This document shows, in pieces, positions 1-7,906 of a stretch of 15,392 nucleotides of DNA. How positions within the stretch are numbered: position 1 is the stretch's first letter; the number at the start of each line of letters is the position of its first letter. The stretch is taken from assembly GCA_003990745.1 (NCBI GenBank), contig RBNI01003676.1, positions 1 to 15,392 on the forward strand. The letters are read 5' to 3'. The translations under genes and the position numbers were made by a program. Source of the stretch: Jimgerdemannia flammicorona (Eukaryota; Mucoromycota; Endogonomycetes; Endogonales; Endogonaceae). The notes under the pieces were generated by a model. The model had not been told where the DNA came from. It ran no database searches and saw only the letters and a list, made by a program, of their open reading frames with translations.

Positions 1-408
1 AAAAAAGGAAGCTCGCCAAAGCCAGAGGGCCCCACCACAGGTACCGAGGACCTGCAGGTAACCTACACTGAGCACTTGACACCCAAGGTTGGCCGACTCC
101 CTACGTAGCCTGAGACACACCGAGACAGCACCTTGTTGGCGATGGCAAAAGGAAGAAGGCGCCGCACCAAAATGGATGCACTCCAGATGCAGCTGAAGGT
201 ACCAGAAACTGCGAAAAAGTGGAGAAGACACCGATCCGACACCGATAAAGGAGTAACTCATCACCATTGCCCTCCTCCCACCATGCCCATGCAGGCACAG
301 CAAACCAATCCAAGGTAGAGGGGGTAATAATAGGGGAAAGGGGGCTCAGAAGGTTACCTACCAAACCTTGTGACTGGTAAGGTAGCGGAGAAAGGAGCGT
401 AGCCAATA
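1..408. other. GC-richer fragment of unknown nature, possible old coding piece
   Basis: This stretch is clearly richer in G and C than the AT-rich island that follows, and the change near position 408 looks like a repeat boundary. On the plus strand, frame 1 is readable from the window edge to 318 with one TAG at 97-99. The part after an ATG at 142 is very basic (KGRRRRTKMDALQ), the rest is rich in P, T and Q. This would suit a nucleic-acid-binding gag-like or ORF1-like remnant, but no family is recognised. The minus-strand frame at 101-406 looks like a shadow. The call is a compositional boundary only. Confidence 0.3.
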
Positions 409-410
409 AC

Positions 411-1474
411 TACTGTGCAATTGAGTGTAACATGCTTGCTAGATGTGTAATTGGGTGTAGCATACTTGCAAGCTGTACCAATTTATCCGAACTGTGTATC
501 GAAGGAGATTCTGGTCTAGTGGAACTGAAATTACATCCTACCCTACGAACAGTCCGACTATCATTTCTCACCCAATGATCATGTGCCCTTGTTTCGGCTA
601 TATTCATATTGCCAAAACTCAGCTATCTGATATTGGCATTCATATCATTCATTGAACCTGTACAACTGGTGCAAGTACTTCGGACTATGGGTTTATGACT
701 CCGTATGCTGTACATCAATGATTGTTCAAACCTGTTCAACGACAATCTCATTGCTACAATTATAGCCAAATACCTGAATCTGATATGATTAGAGATCCAA
801 AATAGACAAAATCAGTAGTGTTGTTCTGATCGTAATTTCATTCTGCTATGTCTGACTTGTTGGTGCCCTGCCACATAATCTGCCATGATGTTTGGGATAT
901 AACATATGCAGCATATCGATCAAGCACAAGGGCAGCCCATTTAGTGATATATTCTTTCAGACAATCGCTGACCGATGCCCCTATCTCACCACCCTCATGC
1001 TCAATTCAGTTAATGTCTAGCAGAATGTGAAATCATCTGTGATGTGTGAGTTTATTACAAAATGCCAGCTGCTGACCAATCTCAAGCTTTACTACATCAA
1101 TGTGGACAATGCATTTATTGCTGTCTGCACATCAACAAGCATGCATCTGTGCGAACTACAGCTCGAATATATTGAATCACTGTACATGGGCAAAGGAATC
1201 AAACACCTCGATGCATGGAGCCAAATCAACTCAATAAAAATTAGCATATCCAAAGACCAAATCAATCCCGATTTTAAAATTCTCATTGAAAGGCTGTTTA
1301 AAAAATGGGAATGTGTATTCGATTTGGATCATCATGGGTATAAAGAGATATACACATTTCTGTACACAGGCAACATTTGGCAGTGATTTTGGGGATGTCC
1401 GGGAAATCACAGTATATACTTTGAGGAATATGATGCATTGCATTGAAAATAAAGTTTTATTTATTCCGAAATAA
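411..1474 (+). pseudogene. Leucine-rich-repeat protein relic (F-box/LRR-like)
   Basis: Reading 411 to about 790 in frame 3 and about 800 to 1386 in frame 1 gives a chain of degenerate LRR units of the cysteine-containing F-box/LRR type. Examples are CTNLSELCIEGD, LRMLYINDCSNLFND, RCPYLTTLML and CQLLTNLKLYYINVDNAFI. Each has the LxxLxL core followed by a short helix. Stops interrupt it at 576, 696 and 786 (TGA) and at 1018 (TAG), with at least one frameshift near 800. After about 1300 the better continuation may lie in frame 2, to 1474. LRRs of this type bind the substrates of SCF ubiquitin ligases. The 5' end, where an F-box would lie, is cut off at the 408 boundary. Family assignment is by eye and the repeats are weak; a generic LRR protein is possible. 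It is a pseudogene, and shares its decay style with the TPR and F-box relics downstream. Confidence 0.6.
414..473 (+). repeat. Tandem pair of 30-bp units
   Basis: Positions 414-443 and 444-473 are two adjacent 30-bp units that agree at about 24 positions. In frame 3 they encode two 10-residue blocks at the start of the LRR relic. The length is a multiple of three, so the duplication keeps the frame. It may be local slippage. Confidence 0.6.
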
Positions 1475-1491
1475 GCTAGATTATTTATAAG

Positions 1492-1537
1492 ATTTGACAC
1501 ATAAAAATGTTGAGTTCGACATTTTTATGTGTCAAAT
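1492..1537. repeat. Palindromic element, copy 1 (centre type A, reverse)
   Basis: The 46-bp sequence is an almost perfect inverted repeat. The left arm ATTTGACACATAAAAATGT is the exact reverse complement of the right arm, with an asymmetric centre TGAGTTCG. Read on the other strand, the centre is the same as in copy 3. It begins 18 bp after the end of the frame-2 reading at 1474 and overlaps the start of the next ORF. As RNA it would fold into a strong hairpin. Confidence 0.9.
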
Positions 1538-1538
1538 T

Positions 1539-1976
1539 ATGAAAAATATAAATGTGACAATTTTTACAAGTTTGCCACCATACTCATTATCTCACATTCA
1601 TCTTACCATGGATAAAAATATCAGAGATGTAGTTCAGAATATAATAGGTACCAATATAATCAAATATCATGATATTGGTAGAGAGATCAATACAATAGCT
1701 ATACAGATGGGGAATGTAATGCTGTTTGAAAAAAAAACTGAGATAATTATCACTCGATTTGTCACAATCCCGGAAGTTAAGTCTAGAACTTCTGCAATTA
1801 ATATATTTCATCATGCCAAATGGGTATATACTATATTCAGAAATGTCCTGGATGATGAGATAAAAAAATTAAAGTGTATTATGATGGATAATATTATAGA
1901 GATCTTGTCATTCGAAAATATTGTTAGAGAAAATCCACCTCTGTGTTGGATGAGTGAGTCGGAGAATGCTAGATAG
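1539..1976 (+). CDS. Unrecognised 145-residue ORF
   Basis: The frame is open from 1494, inside palindrome copy 1. The ATG at 1539 (MKNINVTIFTS) is the first one outside the palindrome; another at 1527 lies in its right arm. The product is about 145 residues, rich in I, N and K, with no signal peptide, no clear membrane segment and no motif I recognise. It is the longest uninterrupted frame in the AT-rich island, but the neighbouring genes are all broken, so it may be a chance ORF or a decayed exon. Codon use follows the local AT richness. No function is proposed. Confidence 0.25.
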   Translation: MKNINVTIFTSLPPYSLSHIHLTMDKNIRDVVQNIIGTNIIKYHDIGREINTIAIQMGNVMLFEKKTEIIITRFVTIPEVKSRTSAINIFHHAKWVYTIFRNVLDDEIKKLKCIMMDNIIEILSFENIVRENPPLCWMSESENAR

Positions 1977-2055
1977 TCAAATTCATATTATATGTTTGGA
2001 TTCGTGTTGGTGTATTTGTCAAGTCATGTGATCACCGACATCATCAATGAATTAT

Positions 2056-2104
2056 ATTTCAACGTATAAAAATATCAAGTCTAGCATTTTTATGTGTCAA
2101 TTTT
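2056..2104. repeat. Palindromic element, copy 2 (centre type B, degenerate)
   Basis: The right arm is intact (CATTTTTATGTGTCAA). The left arm (AACGTATAAAAATAT) has several changes, so this is the most eroded copy. The centre TCAAGTCTAGCA is the same as in copy 4. It lies 80 bp downstream of the ORF that ends at 1976. Confidence 0.75.
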
Positions 2105-2625
2105 AAGTAAATGAATATTATTAAATTTATTATACCCATTGATTCAAATTTGTCATATATATTGGAATATTTAGAGTTGTTCATTGCTTGTGCTCATGCT
2201 GATGATTTCAATTAACAAATGTTTTATAAGCAACTCATACTATTGAGTGATAATTATTATATGCATAAAAAAGAATAATTTTGTCAATTTATATATTTCA
2301 CTCTTGAATACTAATTTAATTGATTTGACTTCAAACATCACTTTCCCATATATCTATTAACATGGATTCATCTTTATGAACTATGTGCCCAAATGTATAT
2401 TTGGATATATATAAATTGACATTCATGAATGAGTGTAAAGCATGGGGGAGAGATAATAATATGTATTTCTTAAATATGTTACATTTGATTGTATATAAAT
2501 CATATTTATTTATAAAATTAAAATTGATGATATAATACATAGCGAATAATTGATGATTCAACACAGTCCAAAGTGAGTTTTGTATAATCATTTTTTTTTC
2601 TTGTTGTCGATACTAGTGATCAACC

Positions 2626-2686
2626 AATTAAAATTTGATGCATAAAAATGTCGAACTCAACATTTTTATGCATCAAATTTTTAATT
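2626..2686. repeat. Palindromic element, copy 3 (centre type A)
   Basis: This is the longest copy, 61 bp. The core arms are TTGATGCATAAAAATGT and its complement, extended outward by AATTAAAAT and ATTTTTAATT with a one-base length difference. The centre CGAACTCA is the reverse complement of the centre of copy 1. GACACAT of the other copies is changed to GATGCAT on both arms, a paired change that keeps the palindrome. Confidence 0.9.
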
Positions 2687-2924
2687 GCAATCTTACTAAA
2701 TATATTAGATTAGGTCATACTCGTGGTACATAATTAATTACGGTGAATATAATTACAGAGAGATGATGAACTTACAAGATTATAATTTGTATTTTGATAT
2801 CTGTTTTATGATATTAGCCATTTACTAGTTATATGTAATACCATATAATTTATTTACTGATTTTGGTAACAATTTAATGTATTATAAAATTATAGTTCGA
2901 CATATAATATACCAGATTCGATGT

Positions 2925-2976
2925 AAAATTTAACACATAAAAATGTCAAGTCTAGCATTTTTATGTGTTAAATTTT
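2925..2976. repeat. Palindromic element, copy 4 (centre type B)
   Basis: A 52-bp palindrome with arms AAAATTTAACACATAAAAATG and complement, and the centre TCAAGTCTAGCA shared with copy 2. The TTAACAC/GTGTTAA variant is again paired on both arms. Confidence 0.9.
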
Positions 2977-3327
2977 GATTGGTTTCAGTACATATAAAAG
3001 TTTAGTCATAGTATGTGTAATAATAACACTAGATATAGAATTTTGTACTTATTTCATAAAATCATTTAACAATAATGTTATATATATTCTGTAAGTCTAT
3101 GTATTAAATTTACAATTTCTTACTCAAACTTAGCATCAATTATCTGATTCATTATTTATTGCCCCTTGCCACACCCCAATCACATACACAATATAGAAAG
3201 TAGCATTAGTTTCTACACATCATAAAGCTAGGTGTCAGCTCACGATAATGTGAATTCATATAAGTATGTTGGATTATATGTCATCAACCTTATAAAAATA
3301 CTAATTATGACTGAATTTTTTGAGTGA

Positions 3328-4801
3328 GATGCAGCAATTGCATTGAGCAATTTAGCCATATCATATTATGGCAGAGAATGGTTTGACAATACAAAAATGA
3401 TGTACAAACTGGCAATATCTATATTATACAACATTGCATCCAAAGATGATTCAGATTATCTGAACATAACTTGCTCAATAAACAATTTAGTGACAATTTA
3501 TGAATATTAAGGTGAATACAACTGTACAGAAATTCTCTATAGATGAGTATTTGAGATATACAAAAAACCATTAGAGCCAATCGACATTGTACAATTATAC
3601 CACAATTTGGCAAAAATATATGAAATACAGTATAAAACACATAATGCTATAAAAATGTACAAACGAGAAGTGTGTATATACAAATGTGTTTTAGGTTTGA
3701 ACCATATATCCATAGTGCAAACTATCGAAAATCTCGGTAATATTTGTGTGCAACGAAATTTATACAGTGATGCAATTCCATTGTATGTTGACATGGTTAT
3801 GATTTGCGATGTGATGCTGGAGCGAGAGAATCTGCTGACAGCAATTGCCTGGAACAATCTGGCTATACTCTACAACAGGCAGGGAAACTACCATATTGCT
3901 GCATCGTTTCACAGAAAGGTGCTGACTATTTGCCTCAATATGGATTATTAAATAATATACAAAATTCATAAGATAGTACTGTTACACTCTTTTGTTTCAT
4001 TGACAATGTCTGATATTATCATCAAAGAGTGGAGGCTGGGGAGGTAGTCGAGAGAGGCCACCATTAGATACTTTATTGCCAACATCTCATATACTTATAC
4101 ATACTACATGTTTGCTGGAGATGTTCTCCCTCAAGCTAGGACCCCGATATCCATATATGCTGTGCTTGATTGTTAATATGGCATATCACTATGAACAGTT
4201 GGGTGAATATAGTAATGTGCAAAAGTTCTATAGTGTGGTATACCATTCTCATACCACTACCCTTGGATCCAGCTATCTCAACACAATATAATCTCAGAAA
4301 GATCTGGCTGCACTGGACAGCATATGCCGTAACATGCAGGACTACAACTGAACCATTGAAATATTCGGAGAGAACCACTAAGAGATAGCAATCAAGATGC
4401 TTAGGATTGCTAAAATATATATAAACTCAGGCAATTGCAAAACTGCTAAGAAGTGTTATAGTTGGGCAATGGAAATTTTGGATCAAACGTTCAATATCAA
4501 TTATCAGCACATTGCAACTGTCGTATACAATCTGGGAATAATATATGAGAAACTTGGTGATATCAACAAAGTATGGCAATTCTGCATATATGGACTAAGA
4601 ATTCGTAATCACTATCTGGGACCAGAGCATGAAGAAATGGGCAAGTCTTATATTAGTCTTGGCATGATTTGCTGGTACATGGGTAAAGTTGAGCTTGCAT
4701 CTGAATATTTTAAATATGCTTATTGCATCTTCTGTATTAGATATGGAGACAATCACCCATATGCTCTCCATACTCACAGAGAATGGAACAAATTGTTATA
4801 G
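3328..4801 (+). pseudogene. Kinesin-light-chain-like TPR protein relic
   Basis: Frame 1 from 3328 to 3951 and frame 2 from about 4022 to 4801 encode at least six or seven tetratricopeptide repeats of the kinesin-light-chain type, with 42-residue spacing. Recognisable blocks are AIALSNLAISYYG, TIENLGNICVQRN, AIAWNNLAILYNRQGNYHIA, VVYNLGIIYEKLGD and LGPEHEEMGKSYISLGMI. These helical repeats form protein-binding scaffolds. The frame is broken by TAA at 3508, TGA at 3544, TAA at 3949, TAA at 4289, TGA at 4349 and TAA at 4379, plus a frame change between 3952 and 4075. Two stops sit where the repeat consensus has Q (Y*GEY) and R (LYR*VFEIY), which suggests CAA to TAA and CGA to TGA changes. The last 134 codons (4397-4801) are open and end the domain. 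No N-terminal domain is visible upstream of 3328. Family call is firm; function is unknown and the gene is dead, or spliced in a way I cannot see. Confidence 0.85.
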
Positions 4802-4882
4802 CTAATAAATTTTTTGTGATGATGATGTGTACAATTTCATATATAGAATGATTTTTTTAAATAATGTGATACTCCAAAAAAA

Positions 4883-5047
4883 ATGATTTTCAGTTTATCA
4901 ACTGAGTTGCTAGCATATGTTCTATATCATCTCTCACTAAATGATATTATACATGTAGTACTGGTATATCATAGATTTATCTTCTTTTTGACTGATGAAT
5001 AGTTCTGGATGCAAAAACTCCAATTGGATTTTCCATTAATTTTATAG
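4883..5047 (+). pseudogene. F-box domain gene start, broken and cut off
   Basis: An ATG at 4883 opens MIFSLSTELLAYVLYHLSL, followed by NDIIHVVLVYHRF, FFLTDE, a TAG at 5000-5002, and then FWMQKLQLDFP. This is the F-box signature in order: LPxELL, L-SLxD, LVxxRF, and the D-E-x-FW-x-x-KLxxDFP tail common in many F-box proteins. F-boxes bind Skp1 and bring substrates to SCF ubiquitin ligases. The TAG stands where a polar residue is expected (S, or Q if CAG became TAG). A second TAG ends the frame at 5047. Around 5100 the LINE fragment begins, so whatever followed the F-box is missing. It may be a truncated cousin of the LRR relic upstream, which lacks its own F-box end. Too short for the usual gene tracks, but the motif is convincing. 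Confidence 0.75.
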
Positions 5048-5103
5048 TCACTTGGACTCCATTCCTTTATTAATTCTCATCTATCTCATATAAATACAAT
5101 GAT

Positions 5104-6273
5104 CCCACCCCCTATCTGATCCCCCTAGGGGGTCTTCCCCCCCCTACTCCTTCTCTATGAAAGACCACTTTATCTAATACTATTGCCACCCTCCCCCCAC
5201 TCTGCTCACAGATCCTCACCACCAAACCTCGACATCGGCCCCCCTGAGGACCCCAATCCACCCACCATTCCATCAGCAGATCCCCCAATAGCCCTTCCCA
5301 TCTTAACATCTTCTCCTGCAGCCCAAACCGCTGCCCCTCTTCAAATACAAAAAGCCAATGATCTGCCAGTCCTACCCATATTGCTAACACCCACTCTACA
5401 GTGAGCCAACTATCCCCCACCCCACCCGCAAGCTGAGATCTCAGGTTCTCCCAGTGACCTCCCTCCCCCACTAGCCTATGCCCCACACCAAGCCTATCTC
5501 TTATCTCAGCCCAAAAGTCCCCCAAAACCTCACACTCTCCCAGCCAATGTTCTGGTGTCTGTACACTACCCCCAACTCTCCCAACATCGTAACACTCCTC
5601 ACAGTCAAATTGTCCACCATCCACCAAATACCCCGTATAGAAATTCAGCATGACATTCCTCTGCAACATCCTCCACCATACTACCCAGAACTTAGGGGGA
5701 AGCCACCTCCGTACCTCTGCACTCCAAGACCAGATACCCACCCAGTCCCACTCCTCGCCAATCCCTGCCACCTGCCAGCCACTCGGCCAAAGATCCTGGC
5801 CAGGCCCCTGCTGACACTCTACTCCCTCCCCAATATTGAACATAGCAAGCGGAGTACCTCCCAGGAGCAGTCTATCCCAATACCACATATTAGGTCCCCA
5901 AACTGCCTCCCCTCATTGCCTTGCCAGCGCAGGCCAATTCGGTGTATGCCATCAGCCATGCCCCACCAAAAGCCCTTGAACCTCAGCCGCTGAATTCCAT
6001 TCAACCTCACCAAAGAGAGCAGATCCCCAGAGGACCCCCGAGGAGAAGTTTGCCTCTCCTACACCTTCTGCAACAGAGGCACCCAATCTCTCCCTGCAGT
6101 TCCACAGCTCTTCTCAACCACCAAGCACACAAGCAGTGCAGCCTCTTGGGAAAGTCCAACAGTCCAAGCCCTCCCCTAACTACTGGCCGCGCAAGAGTAT
6201 CCCAACTGACCTGGGACCTCTGCCCAAGCTCACAATCTCCTAGTAGTGGCTGTAGAGCAGCATTTCTCCTAAG
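5104..6273 (-). mobile_element. 5'-truncated LINE (non-LTR retrotransposon), 3' part
   Basis: A GC-rich block abruptly replaces the AT-rich island at about 5098-5104 and ends against the probable LTR at 6273. On the minus strand it encodes the end of a LINE reverse transcriptase polyprotein (see the next entry). The stop at 5112-5114 is followed by only about ten bases before the AT-rich host sequence, with no clear poly-A tail. Truncation at the 5' end is usual for LINEs that insert by target-primed reverse transcription. The exact 3' boundary is uncertain by a few bases, and no target-site duplication was found, probably because the 5' side has been replaced by another element. Confidence 0.8.
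5112..6273 (-). pseudogene. LINE reverse transcriptase C-terminal part with zinc-binding domain
   Basis: From 6273 downward, one frame gives VSWDTLARPVVRGGLGLLDF then KRLHCLCAWWLRRA, which is the typical W-x-x-x-x-x-P-x-x-x-GGLGL-x-D and W-x-R block that follows the RT thumb in LINE proteins. It ends at a stop near 6015. The reading then changes frame and passes two TGA codons before an open stretch at 5112-5888 (258 codons). That stretch holds FWVVWWRMLQRNVMLN, then C96-x2-C99-x14-H114-x4-C119 (CEEC...TPEHWLGEC), then FWAEIRDRL: the zinc-binding reverse transcriptase domain (zf-RVT). An ORF ending shortly after this domain is normal for such elements. With at least one frameshift and internal stops, this copy cannot make protein. 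The clade of LINE is not resolved. Confidence 0.85.
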
Positions 6274-6465
6274 TGTTGCAATCTAATTCCTTTAGGATCA
6301 AGTGACTTTTGGCAGATGTATCTCTCGAAGTATAGTAGGCAGACTTGTCTTTTACTTTGTATTTCGGAACTGAGGTTTATTCACGTTTATCTCTGGGGTA
6401 ATTTATATAAGTTGGTTGCTATCCAGTTACTATGTGGCTAACTATAGATTTGCTATCTATGGCAA

Positions 6466-6522
6466 GTTGTGCAGATCCAGCACAAGTGTGTAGGTCTGAC
6501 AAAGATGTGCAGGTCCTGCACA
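6466..6522. repeat. Three 18-20-bp palindrome-like units inside LTR-1
   Basis: Units at 6466-6485, 6486-6503 and 6504-6522 follow one pattern; the clearest is GTGCAGGTCCTGCAC, an inverted repeat. A similar 18-bp array stands at the corresponding place in LTR-2 (13606-13677), so the array belongs to the LTR family. Confidence 0.6.
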
Positions 6523-6593
6523 GATATATCTTATCTGGTAGTCTGGCTATTTATACAGTTTCCACAGCAATAGTTGCTGGTTACTATACTGGG

Positions 6594-6635
6594 TGTTCAC
6601 ATCATCTGGCTAATTGTTCACGTCATCTGGCTAAG
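6594..6635 (+). repeat. Tandem pair of 21-bp units inside LTR-1
   Basis: Positions 6594-6614 and 6615-6635 repeat the same 21 bp (core TCATCTGGCTAA) with two differences. Confidence 0.85.
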
Positions 6636-6669
6636 GTATAATTCAGGTGATACGTCCTGGTTCATCACA

Positions 6670-7071
6670 ATATATATATTTTAAAAATAATAAATTTATA
6701 TTTTTATATATAATTGTACTTTTTTATTTACTTTAAATATAGCTTAATATATTACTTTTAAAAAATTATATAATTATAAAATAACTTATAATATAACTAT
6801 TATAGAGATAGTAAATCTATATAATATATATCTAAAGTGAATAAATCCTAAATTTAAAAGGTTTAAAATAAAAAACTAAGTAATCTATAGCTTGAAAAAT
6901 TTCTAACTCATCTATTCTAATTAAAAACTCTAAGAGATTAAGAATATAAAATATCAAAAGAGAGAAATTTATTATATTTTATAATTAAGTATTTATATAA
7001 TTATATTCTATTTTAGTTATTAATAAATTATTAAAATTAATATATTAGTAAAGTTTTATATTATTTAATTT
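6670..7071. other. RIP-like AT-rich tract, left half
   Basis: By eye over 80% A+T, no CpG, and very few CpA or TpG, while CpT and ApG remain. That pattern points to directional CpA to TpA mutation rather than general AT richness. No ORF is present. The tract continues at 11571 once the Penelope-like element is removed. Confidence 0.75.
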
Positions 7072-7081
7072 GATCTTTGGA
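7072..7081 (+). repeat. Target-site duplication, left copy
   Basis: GATCTTTGGA here is repeated exactly at 11561-11570, immediately outside the two ends of the Penelope-like element. The element's own ends are complementary (AGAGGAGGAGG and CCTCCTCCTCT). Confidence 0.93.
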
Positions 7082-7418
7082 AGAGGAGGAGGAAGACCCA
7101 GTGGGAGCCAAGGGAGCGAACCCAGAGCCAGTGTCAAAGCGAATAGAAGATATGTGGAAAAGTGTATATAAGGAGGACAAACAAAGAACATAACCAAAAT
7201 TGCATCAGCCATTTATTGCCATGCAAAAGCGCGGTCCTTATATACAAAATATAACATCCCAAAAGAGAGGACATGCCACAACTCGGGGCAAACCGAATTA
7301 GGAACCACATGACTGCTGGAGATAAGCAGAGATAAAGGGGGAGCCAATCCCAGTTGCAGGATAAAAATCACAAACAAACACAAACAAAACAAATCCAAAT
7401 TGAGATTAAAAAACATCC
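7082..7418 (-). repeat. PLE pseudo-LTR A, partial inverted copy
   Basis: This is the reverse complement of the last two thirds of the pseudo-LTR, and pairs with 7560-7906 and 11220-11560. With pseudo-LTR B it forms a large foldback around the GC-rich core 7419-7571, and with C it makes terminal inverted repeats of about 337 bp. The translated frames inside (for example 7213-7521, minus) are by-products of the repeat; I do not regard them as genes. Confidence 0.9.
7212..7234 (-). promoter_or_regulatory. AATAAA plus hairpin in pseudo-LTR A
   Basis: On the minus strand CCGCGC-TTTT-GCATGG is followed by C and AATAAA (7212-7217). The stem here has one mismatch and one G-U pair, so it is weaker than in the two direct copies. 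Confidence 0.6.
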
Positions 7419-7906
7419 TCGCCCCCTCCAGGGTCTCGCACTCGCTCTGGGGTCTCAGCCTTACTCTGCTCCCCTCCACTGCCTTCGGCCCCTCGCTTTG
7501 CTTGGACTCGCTGTGGCTCACTCCATTTTGGCCTCACCCCTCACTCGCACTCACCTCTCTAGGGTCTGCAGATGTTTTTTAATCTCAATTTGAATTTGTT
7601 TTATTTGTATTTGTTTATAATTTTTATCCTGCAACTGGGATTGGCTCCTCCTTTATCTCCACTTATCTCCAGCGATCATGTGGTTCCTAATTCGGTTCGC
7701 CCTGAGTTGTGGCATATCCTCTCTTTTGGGATGTCATATTTTGTATATAAGGACCATGCTTTTGCATGGCAATAAATGGCTGATGCAATTTCGGTTACGT
7801 TCTTTATTCATCCCCCTTATATACACTTTTCTACATATCTTCTGTTCACTTTGACACTGGCTCTGGGTTCACTCCCTTGGCTCCCACTAGGCCTTCTACC
7901 TCCTCT
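7404..7906 (+). repeat. PLE pseudo-LTR B, full length, left
   Basis: At 503 bp it is the same length as pseudo-LTR C (11058-11560) and in the same orientation. It starts GATTAAAAAACATCC, has a C-rich core with repeated GGGTCTC blocks, then GATGTTTTTTAATC (the inverse of the start), and the arm shared with A. B and C differ at many sites, mostly transitions. TATATAAGG at 7744-7752 could be a TATA box. The 67-codon frame at 7572-7775 recurs in A and C only because the DNA is repeated. Confidence 0.92.
7754..7776 (+). promoter_or_regulatory. Hairpin followed by AATAAA in pseudo-LTR B
   Basis: CCATGC (7754-7759), TTTT loop, GCATGG (7764-7769), one base, then AATAAA (7771-7776). The stem is perfect. 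The same element in pseudo-LTR C has different bases that still pair. It may mark the RNA 3' end or help recognition by the reverse transcriptase. Confidence 0.7.

Larger units (their letters stand above)
2105..3327. other. AT-rich intergenic stretch holding two palindromes
   Basis: No convincing coding region is seen on either strand; the minus-strand frame at 2331-2591 has no recognisable content. The stretch holds palindrome copies 3 and 4. CpA and TpG are frequent here, unlike the RIP-like tracts after 6670, so the AT richness has another cause. Confidence 0.6.
6274..6669 (-). mobile_element. Probable LTR, about 396 bp (LTR-1)
   Basis: Read on the minus strand, this begins TGTGATGAACCAGGACGTAT and ends TTGCAACA, giving the TG...CA ends of an LTR; the start resembles fungal Ty3/gypsy LTRs as I remember them. 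A diverged relative lies at about 13490-13814 in the same orientation, ending in the same TCATCACA on the plus strand. The 5 bp on each side (CTAAG and ATATA) do not match, so it is not a clean solo LTR with target duplication. Internal repeats are listed separately. The orientation and family are inferences. Confidence 0.55.

Noticed and set aside
2331..2591. 86-codon minus-strand ORF
   Set aside because: AT-rich, no motif, no support from neighbours; likely chance.
411..5047. Alternative genetic code to explain in-frame stops
   Set aside because: TAA, TAG and TGA all occur, together with frameshifts, and they appear at both Gln and Arg positions. Decay explains this better than reassignment.
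5183..6286. Plus-strand frames (5183-5404, 5478-5993, 5921-6286)
   Set aside because: Pro-rich shadows of the LINE sequence, whose minus-strand reading has the RT tail and zinc-binding motifs.
7213..7775. Small frames MFFNLNL... in all three pseudo-LTR copies as a conserved peptide
   Set aside because: The sequence is conserved because the DNA is repeated; it covers the hairpin and AATAAA, and no codon-level constraint can be seen.
7770..7800. Hammerhead ribozyme in the pseudo-LTR, as known from some PLEs (CTGATG and GAAA-like pieces)
   Set aside because: The CTGATGA and GAAA core pieces are not present in the right order and spacing in any of the three copies.
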